A DNA stretch of 64,000 nucleotides, taken from assembly GCA_965205275.1 (NCBI GenBank), contig OZ242168.1, positions 930,001-994,000 of the forward strand. The letters run 5' to 3'. The notes under the pieces are model-generated. The model ran no database searches. It saw only the letters and a list, made by a program, of their open reading frames with translations, and was not told the origin of the DNA. The position numbers were made by a program, and so were the translations under genes. The stretch comes from WTFY01 sp965205275. GTDB lineage: Bacteria; Pseudomonadota; Gammaproteobacteria; UBA4575. Positions 33,425 through 43,300 of the stretch are shown piece after piece (within the stretch, counting starts at the first letter, position 1; each line of letters begins with the position of its first letter).

Positions 33425-33985
33425 TCAGGCCTGCTTGCCAGGATATCTGGCCCCCCGCCTAGACCTTTCTTCCATCAGATAGTCCAGACCACTGGCGACA
33501 GTTGTAAACACAGCCAGGCCAATCATTGCCTGAATCAATACGCCTGGCATTGAATTCAACTGGCTGTAGATCACAGCAAGAACCAATACGATCTGGACAA
33601 AGGTATTCAGTTTGCTGATCAATGTGGGCTGGATCTCCAGACGCCGCGTTGCGAAATTGTAGGCAAGCGCACCGGCAAGTATCGCCACATCCCGAAGAAT
33701 CACAATAAACACCAGCCAGTGCGGCAAAAGATGAAGCGCACCCAGCGTGATGTAGGCACTGATCAGCATGGCCTTGTCTGCAGCCGGATCCATATAGGCG
33801 CCCAATGCCGTCTTCCACCCGAAGTACTTTGCCAGATAACCATCCAGGGCATCCGATAATCCCATCAGGAGGAAAAGCAACAGGGCATTGTAAAACTGCC
33901 CATCGAACAGCCACCACACCAGAAGTGGAACTGCGGCAAGACGGACAGCCGTGATAAGATTAGGGATGTATCTGCAGTTAGACAT
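33425..33985 (-). CDS. CDP-alcohol phosphatidyltransferase
   Basis: A 186-residue inner-membrane enzyme with about five hydrophobic segments that moves a phosphatidyl group from CDP-diacylglycerol to an alcohol. The signature reads SDALDGYLAKYFG, then ALGAYMDPAADK: all acidic residues of the DGxxA(R)x8Gx3Dx3D motif are kept, but the Arg is Lys. It resembles PgsA (phosphatidylglycerophosphate synthase), and the place next to hda is common for a second PgsA-like protein. The alcohol substrate cannot be told from sequence. Confidence 0.88.
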   Translation of the reverse strand: MSNCRYIPNLITAVRLAAVPLLVWWLFDGQFYNALLLFLLMGLSDALDGYLAKYFGWKTALGAYMDPAADKAMLISAYITLGALHLLPHWLVFIVILRDVAILAGALAYNFATRRLEIQPTLISKLNTFVQIVLVLAVIYSQLNSMPGVLIQAMIGLAVFTTVASGLDYLMEERSRRGARYPGKQA

Positions 33986-34177
33986 GATAGGGCTGACCGT
34001 CCCTTAGTGTATACTTCAAATTCAAAAGCCGCATGGTTAAAAACGTACCGCTCTGGGTTCAGATGGTATAAGCAAGCAGATTGCGAAGCAATGGACAATC
34101 CTGCAAGCATTATGAAGAATATTTTTAATACATATATTTCATATCCTTACTGCATCTCTTTAATTTAAACTGTTTAA

Positions 34178-35203
34178 ATGGGCCTTACTTATAAGAATGC
34201 TGGCGTAGACATTGATGCCGGAAACAGGCTTGCAGACCTGATCAGACCTGCGATACGCAGCACGAATCGCCCTGAGGTCATCTCGAACCCCGGCGGATTC
34301 AGCGGCCTCTTTGCCCTGCAACAAGATACCTATAAACAACCTGTCCTGGTCTCCGGCACAGATGGGGTCGGAACAAAGTTACACCTTGCACAGCGGCTTG
34401 ATGATCCTTCTACCATCGGCATGGACCTGGTGGCCATGTGCGTCAATGATGTCGTCGTACAGGGTGCAGAACCCCTTTTTTTCCTGGATTACTTCGCTAC
34501 CGGGAAGCTTTCCGTTGAGCAGGCCCGGGCGGTCATCGCCAGCATCGCGCAAGGCTGTATACAGGCGGGGGCAGCGCTCATCGGAGGGGAAACCGCCGAG
34601 ATGCCTGGAATGTATGCCCCCGGTCAATACGATCTGGCAGGCTTTTGTGTAGGGGTTGTCGAGCATGACGACCTGATTGACGGGAACCGCATTGTCGAAG
34701 GAGACCAGGTACTGGGGCTGGCTTCCAGTGGCCTCCATTCAAACGGCTATTCCCTGGTCAACAAAATCATCGAAACTACCCGCACCTCACTCGATGAAAA
34801 ACTGGGAAGCCAGACACTGGGCGCCCTCCTGCTTGCCCCTACCGTAATTTATGCCAAGGTAGCCCTGCGACTTGCCCGGACACTGGACATACACGGCCTG
34901 TGCCATATCACCGGTGGCGGCCTGGTGGAGAACGTGCCGCGAATTATCCCGGAGGGCCTGCTGGCCACAATCGATACCCGGACATGGGAACGTGCAGAGA
35001 TATTTGACTGGTTACAACGCGCAGGTGAAATCGAAGCCGAAGAGATGCATCGGGTATTTAATTGCGGAATGGGTATGCTTGCAATCCTGTCAAAAGACCA
35101 GGCAGATGAAGCCATCACCATCTGTCAGCAGGCAGGCCAGCAGGCAGCAGTCATCGGTGAGATTACACGATCCGTTTCCGGGAACAAGGTAGTGTTGCTG
35201 TAG
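34178..35203 (+). CDS. purM: phosphoribosylformylglycinamidine cyclo-ligase
   Basis: A 341-residue AIR synthetase of purine synthesis. Motifs are LTYKNAGVDIDAGN at the start, LVSGTDGVGTKL, GMDLVAMCVNDVVVQGAEPLFFLDY and ALIGGETAEMPGMY. It converts FGAM to AIR with ATP. It leads a plus-strand group with purN. The upstream 192 nt divide it from the divergent phosphatidyltransferase gene; no PurR-type site was recognised. Confidence 0.97.
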   Translation: MGLTYKNAGVDIDAGNRLADLIRPAIRSTNRPEVISNPGGFSGLFALQQDTYKQPVLVSGTDGVGTKLHLAQRLDDPSTIGMDLVAMCVNDVVVQGAEPLFFLDYFATGKLSVEQARAVIASIAQGCIQAGAALIGGETAEMPGMYAPGQYDLAGFCVGVVEHDDLIDGNRIVEGDQVLGLASSGLHSNGYSLVNKIIETTRTSLDEKLGSQTLGALLLAPTVIYAKVALRLARTLDIHGLCHITGGGLVENVPRIIPEGLLATIDTRTWERAEIFDWLQRAGEIEAEEMHRVFNCGMGMLAILSKDQADEAITICQQAGQQAAVIGEITRSVSGNKVVLL

Positions 35204-35204
35204 T

Positions 35205-35885
35205 ATGGCGCAGAACGGTCCTGATCCTGCCACGATTGCTGTTTTATTTTCCGGAAACGGTACCAACCTGCAATCCGTCATCAATCATGTTCAACAGGGC
35301 CACATCAACGCCCGCATCGCCTGTGCAATCAGCAACCGGCCCGATGTCCATGGCCTGGTACGCGCCAGACAAGCCAATATTCCGACCCATGTAGTCAGGC
35401 ACGACCGGTACCCCTCACGTGAGACGTTTGAAAGGGAGCTTATCCGGATACTTGAAACCTATCAGGTCAGGACAGTCGTGCTGGCCGGTTTTATGCGGGT
35501 ACTCAGTGAAGTATTTGTGAACCATTATGCAAACGGAATTCTGAACATACACCCTTCTTTATTGCCCAAATTCCCGGGTTTAAATACGCACCAGCGTGCG
35601 TTGGATGCAAAAGAGGTACGACATGGCTGCAGTGTGCATTTCGTAACGACCAATCTGGACGAGGGGCCACTCATCCTTCAGGCAGAAGTCCCGGTATTCG
35701 ACACGGACGATGCAAACAGCCTGATCCAGCGAGTGCTGGAAAAAGAACATGTCCTCTTGCCGCTGGCCCTCAGATGGGTTTGTCAGAGGAAAGTGTCCTG
35801 CACCGGTGGCACTGTATATTTCAACGATGCCACACTGGACAGGCCCATATACCTGACTGAGGCGCACAAAAAAGAGCTGCAATGA
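35205..35885 (+). CDS. purN: phosphoribosylglycinamide formyltransferase
   Basis: A 226-residue GAR transformylase using 10-formyl-THF. The phosphate-binding start is VLFSGNGTNLQSVI. The active site is ILNIHPSLLPKFPGLNTHQRAL with the catalytic Asn-Ile-His, and the second Asp lies in DEGPLILQAEV. It begins one base after the purM stop. The C-terminal 20 residues extend past E. coli PurN. Confidence 0.96.
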   Translation: MAQNGPDPATIAVLFSGNGTNLQSVINHVQQGHINARIACAISNRPDVHGLVRARQANIPTHVVRHDRYPSRETFERELIRILETYQVRTVVLAGFMRVLSEVFVNHYANGILNIHPSLLPKFPGLNTHQRALDAKEVRHGCSVHFVTTNLDEGPLILQAEVPVFDTDDANSLIQRVLEKEHVLLPLALRWVCQRKVSCTGGTVYFNDATLDRPIYLTEAHKKELQ

Positions 35886-36619
35886 ACAAATTCTTAGCCA
35901 CAGCCATCGTATTCTTCCTGGTTTCCGGTCCAGGCTGGCCTGATCCTGCCGTCCCCCTCAAGGCGCAGGACCTTCCCCCTGAATTTGAGGCGGTTTACGA
36001 AGTCCGAAAAGGAGACCTGCCCGTTGGGGAAATGCATCTGAGCCTGAGAAAGGAAGGTGACAAGCTTGTTTACGAGTCCAGGACTTCCCCGGTAGGCATC
36101 GCGGCGGCCTTCATGGGGGATCAGGAGGCCATGCATCGCGCCGTGCTTGAAAGAACCAAAAACCGTTACCGGACCCTTGAGTTTACACATGAAATACGTG
36201 GCGGTGACAAAGAACGCAATGATCACTATAGGTTCGACTGGAACAACCGTACAGCCCGTGCCCGGTATAAAGACAGAAGCACTACCCTGGACATTTCACC
36301 CCACACGTTTGACAGCTTCTCTGTACAGCTTTTACTGATGCGCAAACCTGATGCAGGGGTAACCGAATATACCTGCCCTGTTATTTCAAAAGGCCATTTA
36401 AAGGACTACGTGTACAAACTGGAACCCGGTCAATCCCTGAAAACCAGACTGGGCAATCTCACCACCCATCAATATGTGCGCGAAAAAAATGATAAAAAGA
36501 AAACCCGGTATATCGAGTGGTATGCGGAATCCCTGCACTACCTGCCCGTCAGGCTAGACAAGACAAAAAATGGTGAATCCGATATTTCCATCCAGATTAC
36601 AGAGGTGCACTGGCTTTGA
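35882..36619 (+). CDS. DUF3108 family exported protein
   Basis: A 245-residue protein with a signal peptide (MNKFLATAIVFFLVSGPGW) and a beta-rich body with the DUF3108 pattern (FEAVYEVRKGDLPVGEMHLSL, DSFSVQLLLM, YVREKNDKKKTRYIEWYAESLHYLPVRLDKT). It overlaps purN by 4 nt (ATGA), the usual place in gammaproteobacteria. Function unknown; the fold suggests a periplasmic ligand or envelope role. Confidence 0.88.
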   Translation: MNKFLATAIVFFLVSGPGWPDPAVPLKAQDLPPEFEAVYEVRKGDLPVGEMHLSLRKEGDKLVYESRTSPVGIAAAFMGDQEAMHRAVLERTKNRYRTLEFTHEIRGGDKERNDHYRFDWNNRTARARYKDRSTTLDISPHTFDSFSVQLLLMRKPDAGVTEYTCPVISKGHLKDYVYKLEPGQSLKTRLGNLTTHQYVREKNDKKKTRYIEWYAESLHYLPVRLDKTKNGESDISIQITEVHWL

Positions 36620-36636
36620 AACCGGGATGACGGAAG

Positions 36637-37974
36637 TCAGTGCCCGGCCACCATCATCTCATCGATCAGTACGGATGGAGTCATGATGGCGCTGCGACGG
36701 TCGACATCACTGCCGATCGCAATTATTTTCTGAAAAATATCTTTCAGATTCCCTGCCACTGTAATTTCTTCAACAGGATACTGAATGGCACCCTTTTCAA
36801 CCCAGTAGCCCACTGCACCCCGTGAATAATCTCCGGTCACATTATTCACACCGTGACCGATCAGTTCAGTAACCAGAAGACCGCGCTGCATACCGGAAAT
36901 CAATTCATCCAGTGTCTGATGGCCGGGTTGCAGAATCAGGTTATGTATGCCCCCTGCATTCCCTGTGGTTTCCATGCCCAGTTTTCGTGCAGAATAACTG
37001 CCTAGCACATATCCCTGTAACACCCCGTCCGCAACCAGGGTGCGCGACCGTGTAGCCACACCTTCCAGATCAAAAGCACTGCTGCCGAGGCCACCTTTGA
37101 TATGCGGGTCTTCGGTAATGGTCACCAGCTCTGAAAAAACCTTTTTGTTCAGCTGGTTCAGCAAAAAAGAGGCCTGCCGGTACAATGCCCCCCCGGAAAC
37201 GGCTGAAATGAAATGAGACAGCAATGAGCGCGCCATACCGGCTTCAAAAATCACCGGCGTGGTCTGGGTGGCTATCTTTCTGGCCCCCATCCGGTTGATG
37301 GTGCGTTGCGCGGCCTTCCTGCCTACAGCCGCCGCCGATTGCAGCTCAGCCGGGTTGCGCGAAGTCGTAAACCAGTAGTCTCTTTGCATCGTACCGTCCT
37401 GTTCTGCAACGACCGCGCAGGAAAGGCTGTGCCGGGTTGAAACATAACTGCCGACAAAACCATGCGTATTGCCGTACACATGGGTGCTGCGCCCGGTACT
37501 GACACTGGCGCCTTCTGAATTTGAAATCTCCCTGGACGCACGCGCCTCGTCTTCACACTCTATCGCAATCTCTACCGCCTCTTCAGGCGTAAGCCCCCAC
37601 GGACAATCAAGGGCCAGGTCGGCAACTGAAGTGGCAATCTGATCCGGGTCTGCAAGTCCTGCGCAGCCGTCTTCTTCGGTAAACTCCGCAATGCCGCATG
37701 CCGCGGTAACGGCATCGCGAACGGCCGGGTATTCAAAATCGGTTGTACTGGATGAACCTTTTTTATGGTTTACATAAATGGTAACGCCAAGTCTGCGGTC
37801 GTTGTGCCTTTCCAGTGTCTCCACCTCACCAAGACGCGCCGTAGCGGACAGACCGTGTCCCGTACTGATCGCAGCCTCAGCGCTTGTAGCACCCTGCTTT
37901 CTTGCCTCGTCCAGACAAAATTGCACCAGGCTTTCAAGTCTGTCTGCCGTATAGGGTGATTTTTGCAGCTCCAT
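36637..37974 (-). CDS. pmbA: metalloprotease subunit PmbA (TldE)
   Basis: A 445-residue PmbA/TldE protein, the non-catalytic partner of TldD in a cytoplasmic peptidase that trims modified peptides and acts on CcdA. Markers are GLSATARLGEVETLERHNDRRLGV near the start and GNAGGIHNLILQPG and VNNVTGDYSRGAVGYWVEKG toward the end. Its start overlaps the tldD stop (TGATG), so the partners are made together. No HExxxH motif is seen, as expected for the family. Confidence 0.95.
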   Translation of the reverse strand: MELQKSPYTADRLESLVQFCLDEARKQGATSAEAAISTGHGLSATARLGEVETLERHNDRRLGVTIYVNHKKGSSSTTDFEYPAVRDAVTAACGIAEFTEEDGCAGLADPDQIATSVADLALDCPWGLTPEEAVEIAIECEDEARASREISNSEGASVSTGRSTHVYGNTHGFVGSYVSTRHSLSCAVVAEQDGTMQRDYWFTTSRNPAELQSAAAVGRKAAQRTINRMGARKIATQTTPVIFEAGMARSLLSHFISAVSGGALYRQASFLLNQLNKKVFSELVTITEDPHIKGGLGSSAFDLEGVATRSRTLVADGVLQGYVLGSYSARKLGMETTGNAGGIHNLILQPGHQTLDELISGMQRGLLVTELIGHGVNNVTGDYSRGAVGYWVEKGAIQYPVEEITVAGNLKDIFQKIIAIGSDVDRRSAIMTPSVLIDEMMVAGH

Positions 37975-39416
37975 CAGTGTGCCGTGCCGCCCACGGTCAA
38001 ACCATCAATACGCAACGTAGGCTGCCCGACTCCGACCGGAACGCTTTGTCCTTCTTTGCCGCAAGTACCCACCCCTGTATCCAGCTGCAAATCATTGCCG
38101 ACCATGCTTACTTTTGTCAGCACGTCGGGACCGTCACCAATCAGCGTTGCTCCCTTGACAGGCCGGGTCACTTTTCCTTTTTCTATCAAATACGCTTCTG
38201 AAGCCGAGAACACAAATTTTCCGGAAGTAATATCCACCTGCCCGCCCCCAAAATTCACGGCATAAAATCCTGAATCCACCGAACGGATGATTTCATCCGG
38301 ATCATGCTCACCCGCCAGCATATAGGTGTTCGTCATGCGTGGCATGGGCAGATGTGCATAGGATTCACGCCGGCCATTGCCTGTCGATACCGTATTCGAC
38401 AGTCTGGCATTCAGACTGTCCTGCATAAACCCCTTAAGAATGCCGTCTTCAATGAGCACTGTACATTGGGTGGCCGTGCCTTCATCGTCGATATTCAATG
38501 AGCCTCTCCGGTTCACCAGAGTGCCGTCATCCACTACCGTAATGCCCTTGCTCGCTACACGCTCGCCGATGCGTCCGCTGAATACTGAGGTACCCTTGTA
38601 CGTGAAGTCTCCTTCCAGACCATGCCCTACGGCTTCATGCAGCAATACACCCGGCCATCCAGGACCCAGCACTACATTCATGGTCCCTGCCGGCGCATCA
38701 ACCGCTTCCAGATTCAGTAATGCCATCCGCACCGCTTCGTGCACATACGACTGTGCCCGGTCCTCCTGGGTAAAGTAGTCATAGCTGACACGACCGCCAC
38801 CGCCTGCACTGCCCTGCTCAAGGCGGCCGCCCTGTTCTACAATGACCGATACATTCAGCCTCACCAGTGGACGGATGTCCGCAGCCATCAGGCCGTCACT
38901 GTTGGCAACCAGTATCATTTCATGCGTGCCCGCCAGGGACACCATAACCTGCTTGACACGGGGGTCCTGCTTGCGTGCCAGACTGTCCAGCAGGCGCAGT
39001 ACGTTCACTTTCTCTGTCTCACTGATGGAATCCAGCGGATTGTCAGGCAAATAAAGATTGTTACCCGTACAGAATTTCCAGCTTTGCACGGATCCACCCT
39101 GTCCACCCCGGGCAATCGCACGGGCGGCCTTGCAGGACTCCAGCAGTGCGGGCAGCACAATTTCATCCGAGTAGGCAAAGCCACTTTTTTCACCCTTGAT
39201 TGCGCGGATGCCGACACCCTGACTCAGGTTATAGCTTGCATCCTTGACGATCCCGTCCTCCAAAGACCAGGCTTCATGTTTACGTAATTGAAAATAGATG
39301 TCCCCGGCATCCGCCGCGGAATCCAGCAGAATTGAAAAAGCCTGCGTCAAGTGCGTCTCATCCAGCCCGGATGGAGCCAGAATGGTTTCCCGGGCCAGTG
39401 CCAGTGAGTTTTCCAT
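37974..39416 (-). CDS. tldD: metalloprotease TldD
   Basis: A 480-residue TldD protein. The zinc motif HExxxH is in VLLHEAVGHGLEGDFTYKG, and the conserved C-terminal part carries GTCGKEGQSVPVGVGQPTLRI with the metal-binding Cys. Together with PmbA it forms the active peptidase. The order nit-tldD-pmbA after yhdP is typical of gammaproteobacteria. Confidence 0.96.
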   Translation of the reverse strand: MENSLALARETILAPSGLDETHLTQAFSILLDSAADAGDIYFQLRKHEAWSLEDGIVKDASYNLSQGVGIRAIKGEKSGFAYSDEIVLPALLESCKAARAIARGGQGGSVQSWKFCTGNNLYLPDNPLDSISETEKVNVLRLLDSLARKQDPRVKQVMVSLAGTHEMILVANSDGLMAADIRPLVRLNVSVIVEQGGRLEQGSAGGGGRVSYDYFTQEDRAQSYVHEAVRMALLNLEAVDAPAGTMNVVLGPGWPGVLLHEAVGHGLEGDFTYKGTSVFSGRIGERVASKGITVVDDGTLVNRRGSLNIDDEGTATQCTVLIEDGILKGFMQDSLNARLSNTVSTGNGRRESYAHLPMPRMTNTYMLAGEHDPDEIIRSVDSGFYAVNFGGGQVDITSGKFVFSASEAYLIEKGKVTRPVKGATLIGDGPDVLTKVSMVGNDLQLDTGVGTCGKEGQSVPVGVGQPTLRIDGLTVGGTAH

Positions 39417-39451
39417 ATTTCCAGTACTCAGTTACGTAGTGTGTTCAAACT

Positions 39452-40269
39452 TTATTTCAATCGCCGATGCTGTATGCAGGGGAAGGTTTTTCGTCGAGAC
39501 TCGAGGTAATCCAGATTAATATCACCGATCGCCATCCCCGCGCCATGTGTAACACGATCCAGGATCACACCCCACGGATCCACGACCATGCTGTCACCAT
39601 GGGTAGCCCGGCCATTAATATGATACCCCCCTGCGAAGCGGCGATCACGTACATTATATTCTCGATTGCGCGGGCCCGAACCAGGCTTTCCCAGTGTGCC
39701 CGACCGGTCGCTGCAGTGAACGCTGCAGGCAATACCACGATCTGCGCACCCAGATCCAGCAAATCCCTGAACAGCTCAGGAAAACGCAGATCATAGCAGA
39801 TAGCCATGCCTATTTTCCCGAATGGCGAATCCACTACCTTTACACGGGCTTCCCCGAATTCAATCGTTTCGGACTCATTATAGCTTTCATCGGTATCCAC
39901 AAGATTCACGTCAAACAGATGAATCTTGTCATAGCGCGCTACGCACTCGCCGTGGCTGTCATAAATCAGACAGGCAGCGAATATTTTTTTGGGGTCCTGG
40001 CATTCAAGGGGAACCGTACCCCCTACAAGCCATATATTATGCTGCCTGGATTGCTCAGCCAGAAAATGCTGTATCACCCCGACCCCTTGCGGCTCACGGA
40101 TCGCAACTTTATCTTCTTCCCTGATTCCCATAATGGCAAAGTTTTCCGGCAGCACAATCAGGCCCGCGCCGGCCTCTGCAGCCTGCCTGATCAAGCGGCC
40201 TGCTTCATGTAAATTTGCATCGATATTAGGCCCTGAGGCCATTTGTACAGCAGCAACTTTATGCATCAT
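39452..40269 (-). pseudogene. nitrilase-family amidohydrolase with one-base frameshift
   Basis: A carbon-nitrogen hydrolase of the Nit1/deaminated glutathione amidase type. The catalytic Glu is in VLPENFAIMG, Lys in YDKIHLFDVN and Cys in IGMAICYDLRFPE. The reading frame breaks at a run of six C (39626-39631 on the plus strand). Read as is, the product is 234 residues and ends in an unrelated tail. One extra base restores YHINGRATHGDS and the normal tail to a stop at 39452-39454 (about 272 residues). The site is a homopolymer, so sequencing error, a recent mutation or phase variation are all possible. It sits between tldD and yhdP as in relatives. Confidence 0.85.
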
Positions 40270-40394
40270 AGAGCACCGGGATCCGTTAATGGATGTTTAT
40301 ATGTCCTCTGTCTGGGCTGCGCACAGACCTGCCAGGACAGAAACCTGTACCGTGCTGTTTTCATTCACCGTCTCCGCTATCCAGGTCAAACAGG

Positions 40395-43300
40395 TTATGG
40401 GGAGCCGGCCGGGGATTCTTCCGGGGAGGGAGCTGACGGTGAGGCCTGTAGAGAAGGCTCTGTACTGGCAGCTTTCTGTGCAACGGGTTCAATTTCCGGA
40501 CTGTCCCAGCTTCCGGTCATGTGATATTCCACCTCTACGACCTTGTCCACGGCCTTGTCCACATGAATCCCGACCTTTTTTGCTATTTTCCCCAAAATAT
40601 ACACTCCACCCACGCCAACAGGCCCCATGGGAATCGCGAGCCATGGCAGTCCCTCGCTGACATGCGGGGTCACTGTAATCCTCTGGTCATAATCCCTGGC
40701 TACAATCCCCGTCCGCCCAGCGATCTCGATATCCGCAGAAGGGCCTTTAATCCGCAGGTCCTCGGTGGTCAGATTACCGTCCTTGAACACCAGGTTGCCA
40801 CGAATTTTATCAAATACATGGCCTTTGGCGAATACGTCGGAAAAGTCAAAAGCAAGCCTTCTGGAAATCTCACCCAGATTGAACAAACCGACCAACCGCC
40901 CGGCCCCCGGGTCAACCGACGATATCTCGCCATCCTGAAGCCTGAGATTGGCAGTCCCTGAAAACGCATCAAGAGAAAACTGATACGGCGTATCGGGCCA
41001 GTCAAGTTTGGCAGAAATGGTACCCTCCCCCTTATTCATCGCCATGTCAAATCCAAGCCCTGTCAACGAATCATGCAGGTCCTGTGTAACCAGTACGATA
41101 TCCAGGTCCGTGCTGTGATTATTCTTTGCATCCACATCCCAGACTCCGCTCGCTACAATCTGCAAACTGTCCCCTTCTCCGACCAGAGAATCAATCACCA
41201 TCCCCTGAGGGGCCGGTACGGTTTTCAGGGTGACCTTATGAACAGGATGATCATTGAGTTCGAACTGTTCGATGTACACATCCAGTGCCGGGAGATGACG
41301 CGGATCGATTGAAAGGCTGATTTCTTCCTCGGGCTTGTCAAAACGAAAATGGTCAAACCTGGCCGTGACAATGCTGTCAGGACCCGGGGCCAATGGATAC
41401 TGGAATTCCCCGCTCACGGTATGTGACCGGATTGTACCGGTCCAGGATTGCGTATCCTTTCCCAGGCTGAAGCTTGCATCCTGGAATGTCAGGCCGGATA
41501 CAGAAATCTCATCGGCCTGGATATTCATTTCGTGCAGGGCCAGGGAGTCGGTTTGCGTATTCGACTTTAGGGTATTCAACCATTCCGTCATATTCAGCTG
41601 ATCAAATTTTCCAGATACCTTGACCCCCTGTGGCGGCAAGTCAAACCGGTCGTCTCCCATCCTGACTTCCAGGGCGGAAATCCGCTTCCCGTCCGCGCCC
41701 GGCAAGGCCTGTACAAAAACCCTGTTTTCAAAACCCACAAACAGCGGGTGGGCAACTCCGGCCTGATACCGGGTATGTATGTTCAACGCCGACGACGCCT
41801 CCCTGTCCTTGCCCAAAGGCTCCGGCAGGGCCAGTGCTACACCGGTCAAATCACTGTCAATGCTGATTTCCAACGACTTGTCTTCGACGTGTTTTCCGAA
41901 TTGCGGCAAGCGGATGGTTGCAGATACCGGGGTTTTACCCTGTATATATTCAGCGGCCCGGGTCGGGTTTGCCGCCAGCCAGGCATCCACATCAAGATCT
42001 CCTTTAAGGTGCAGGCGTGTACGTCCGTTTTCCAGCAGTGCGGCATCGGCATCAAATGTGGAACCATACAGCCGGGCACGGATCCCTTCGCCCTCAGCGC
42101 CATGACGGGTAAACCTTAATTTACCGGTCACATTGGTAAAGGGAAGAGAAGCCAGACTGAACGTCAGACCGGTATCCCTGAATTCGAGTATTCCATTTAC
42201 GTGTCTTTCTTTTTCCAGCTTTTTAGTCAGGGTAAGTACCAGATTCAGGTCTAGGCCCACGTCACCCTTCACTGAGATATGCCGGGGTATCTGACTGTTC
42301 GGCAGAATCAGTGCGGATTGCTTTAAGAAACCCAGAATATCATCGGCGGGTCCGCTGGTGCGGCCTCCAAGGATCAGCCGGGGCAACCTGATATCCTCAA
42401 TGGACGCAGTGAATCCGTGAATGGATGAATCCAGGATCTCTCCCTGATCGCCATGCACATTCAGCTGTGTATTCCTGATTTCCAGACTTGCCGCGACATT
42501 GCGAACGCCGGGCCAGTTTTTACGATAATCCAGGGAACCCTCTTCCACCTCCGCATAAAGCTCAAGCCGGCCGGGATGATCGCTAAAAGGAAAATATCCA
42601 GGATCTCCATTAAACAGGAGTCGGGTATGATTCAGCACCCCGCCCTTTACATTTTCCTGTAACCACCGTGCCAACTTCGGGTTCATTTTCTTATGGGGCA
42701 GCCAGGGCTTCAGGGCTGCAAACTGCGCCTTTGAAACCTCGGCCTGAAGGTCAATATAGGACCTTTCACGATTCATCCGGACAATACCCTGCAGGTTGGC
42801 ATGCACCCCCTCAGCCGCAAGTGAGATATTTTCCAGGGCCGCCACTGCACCACGGTCTGTAAACTTCCATTTGAGCCGTCCCGTAATCTGCTGATCCGGA
42901 AAGGCCTGCTCTGCCAGTTGGTGCGCATAAATGCGCGCAGCCGGCGAATTGAGTACAAAACTGCCTTGCAGATGATTGCCAGCCGCCTTGCCGGACAAAG
43001 AGGAGGCCTCAAACTGATAAGCCGGCGCGGATACGGTCATGTCCTGCAAAGAGGCCTCGTAGGCATATTTTACAACGTGCCTGTCGTGCCAGCGGGTCAG
43101 GATCTGTGCATGGCTGAGTTCACCGCCGATTTGTATCCCCGGCAAAAAGCCCCGGAGGCGTTCCGGGAAAACCGGAAAATGCTGCAGCGTCGCGAGCAGG
43201 TCCGGCACGTTGACGTACTCCATAGCCCCCGCAACCGTGAAGGTTTCGGCTCCACAATGGATGCATTTCATTTCATAGTGTCTTCCGGCCCATTTTCGGC

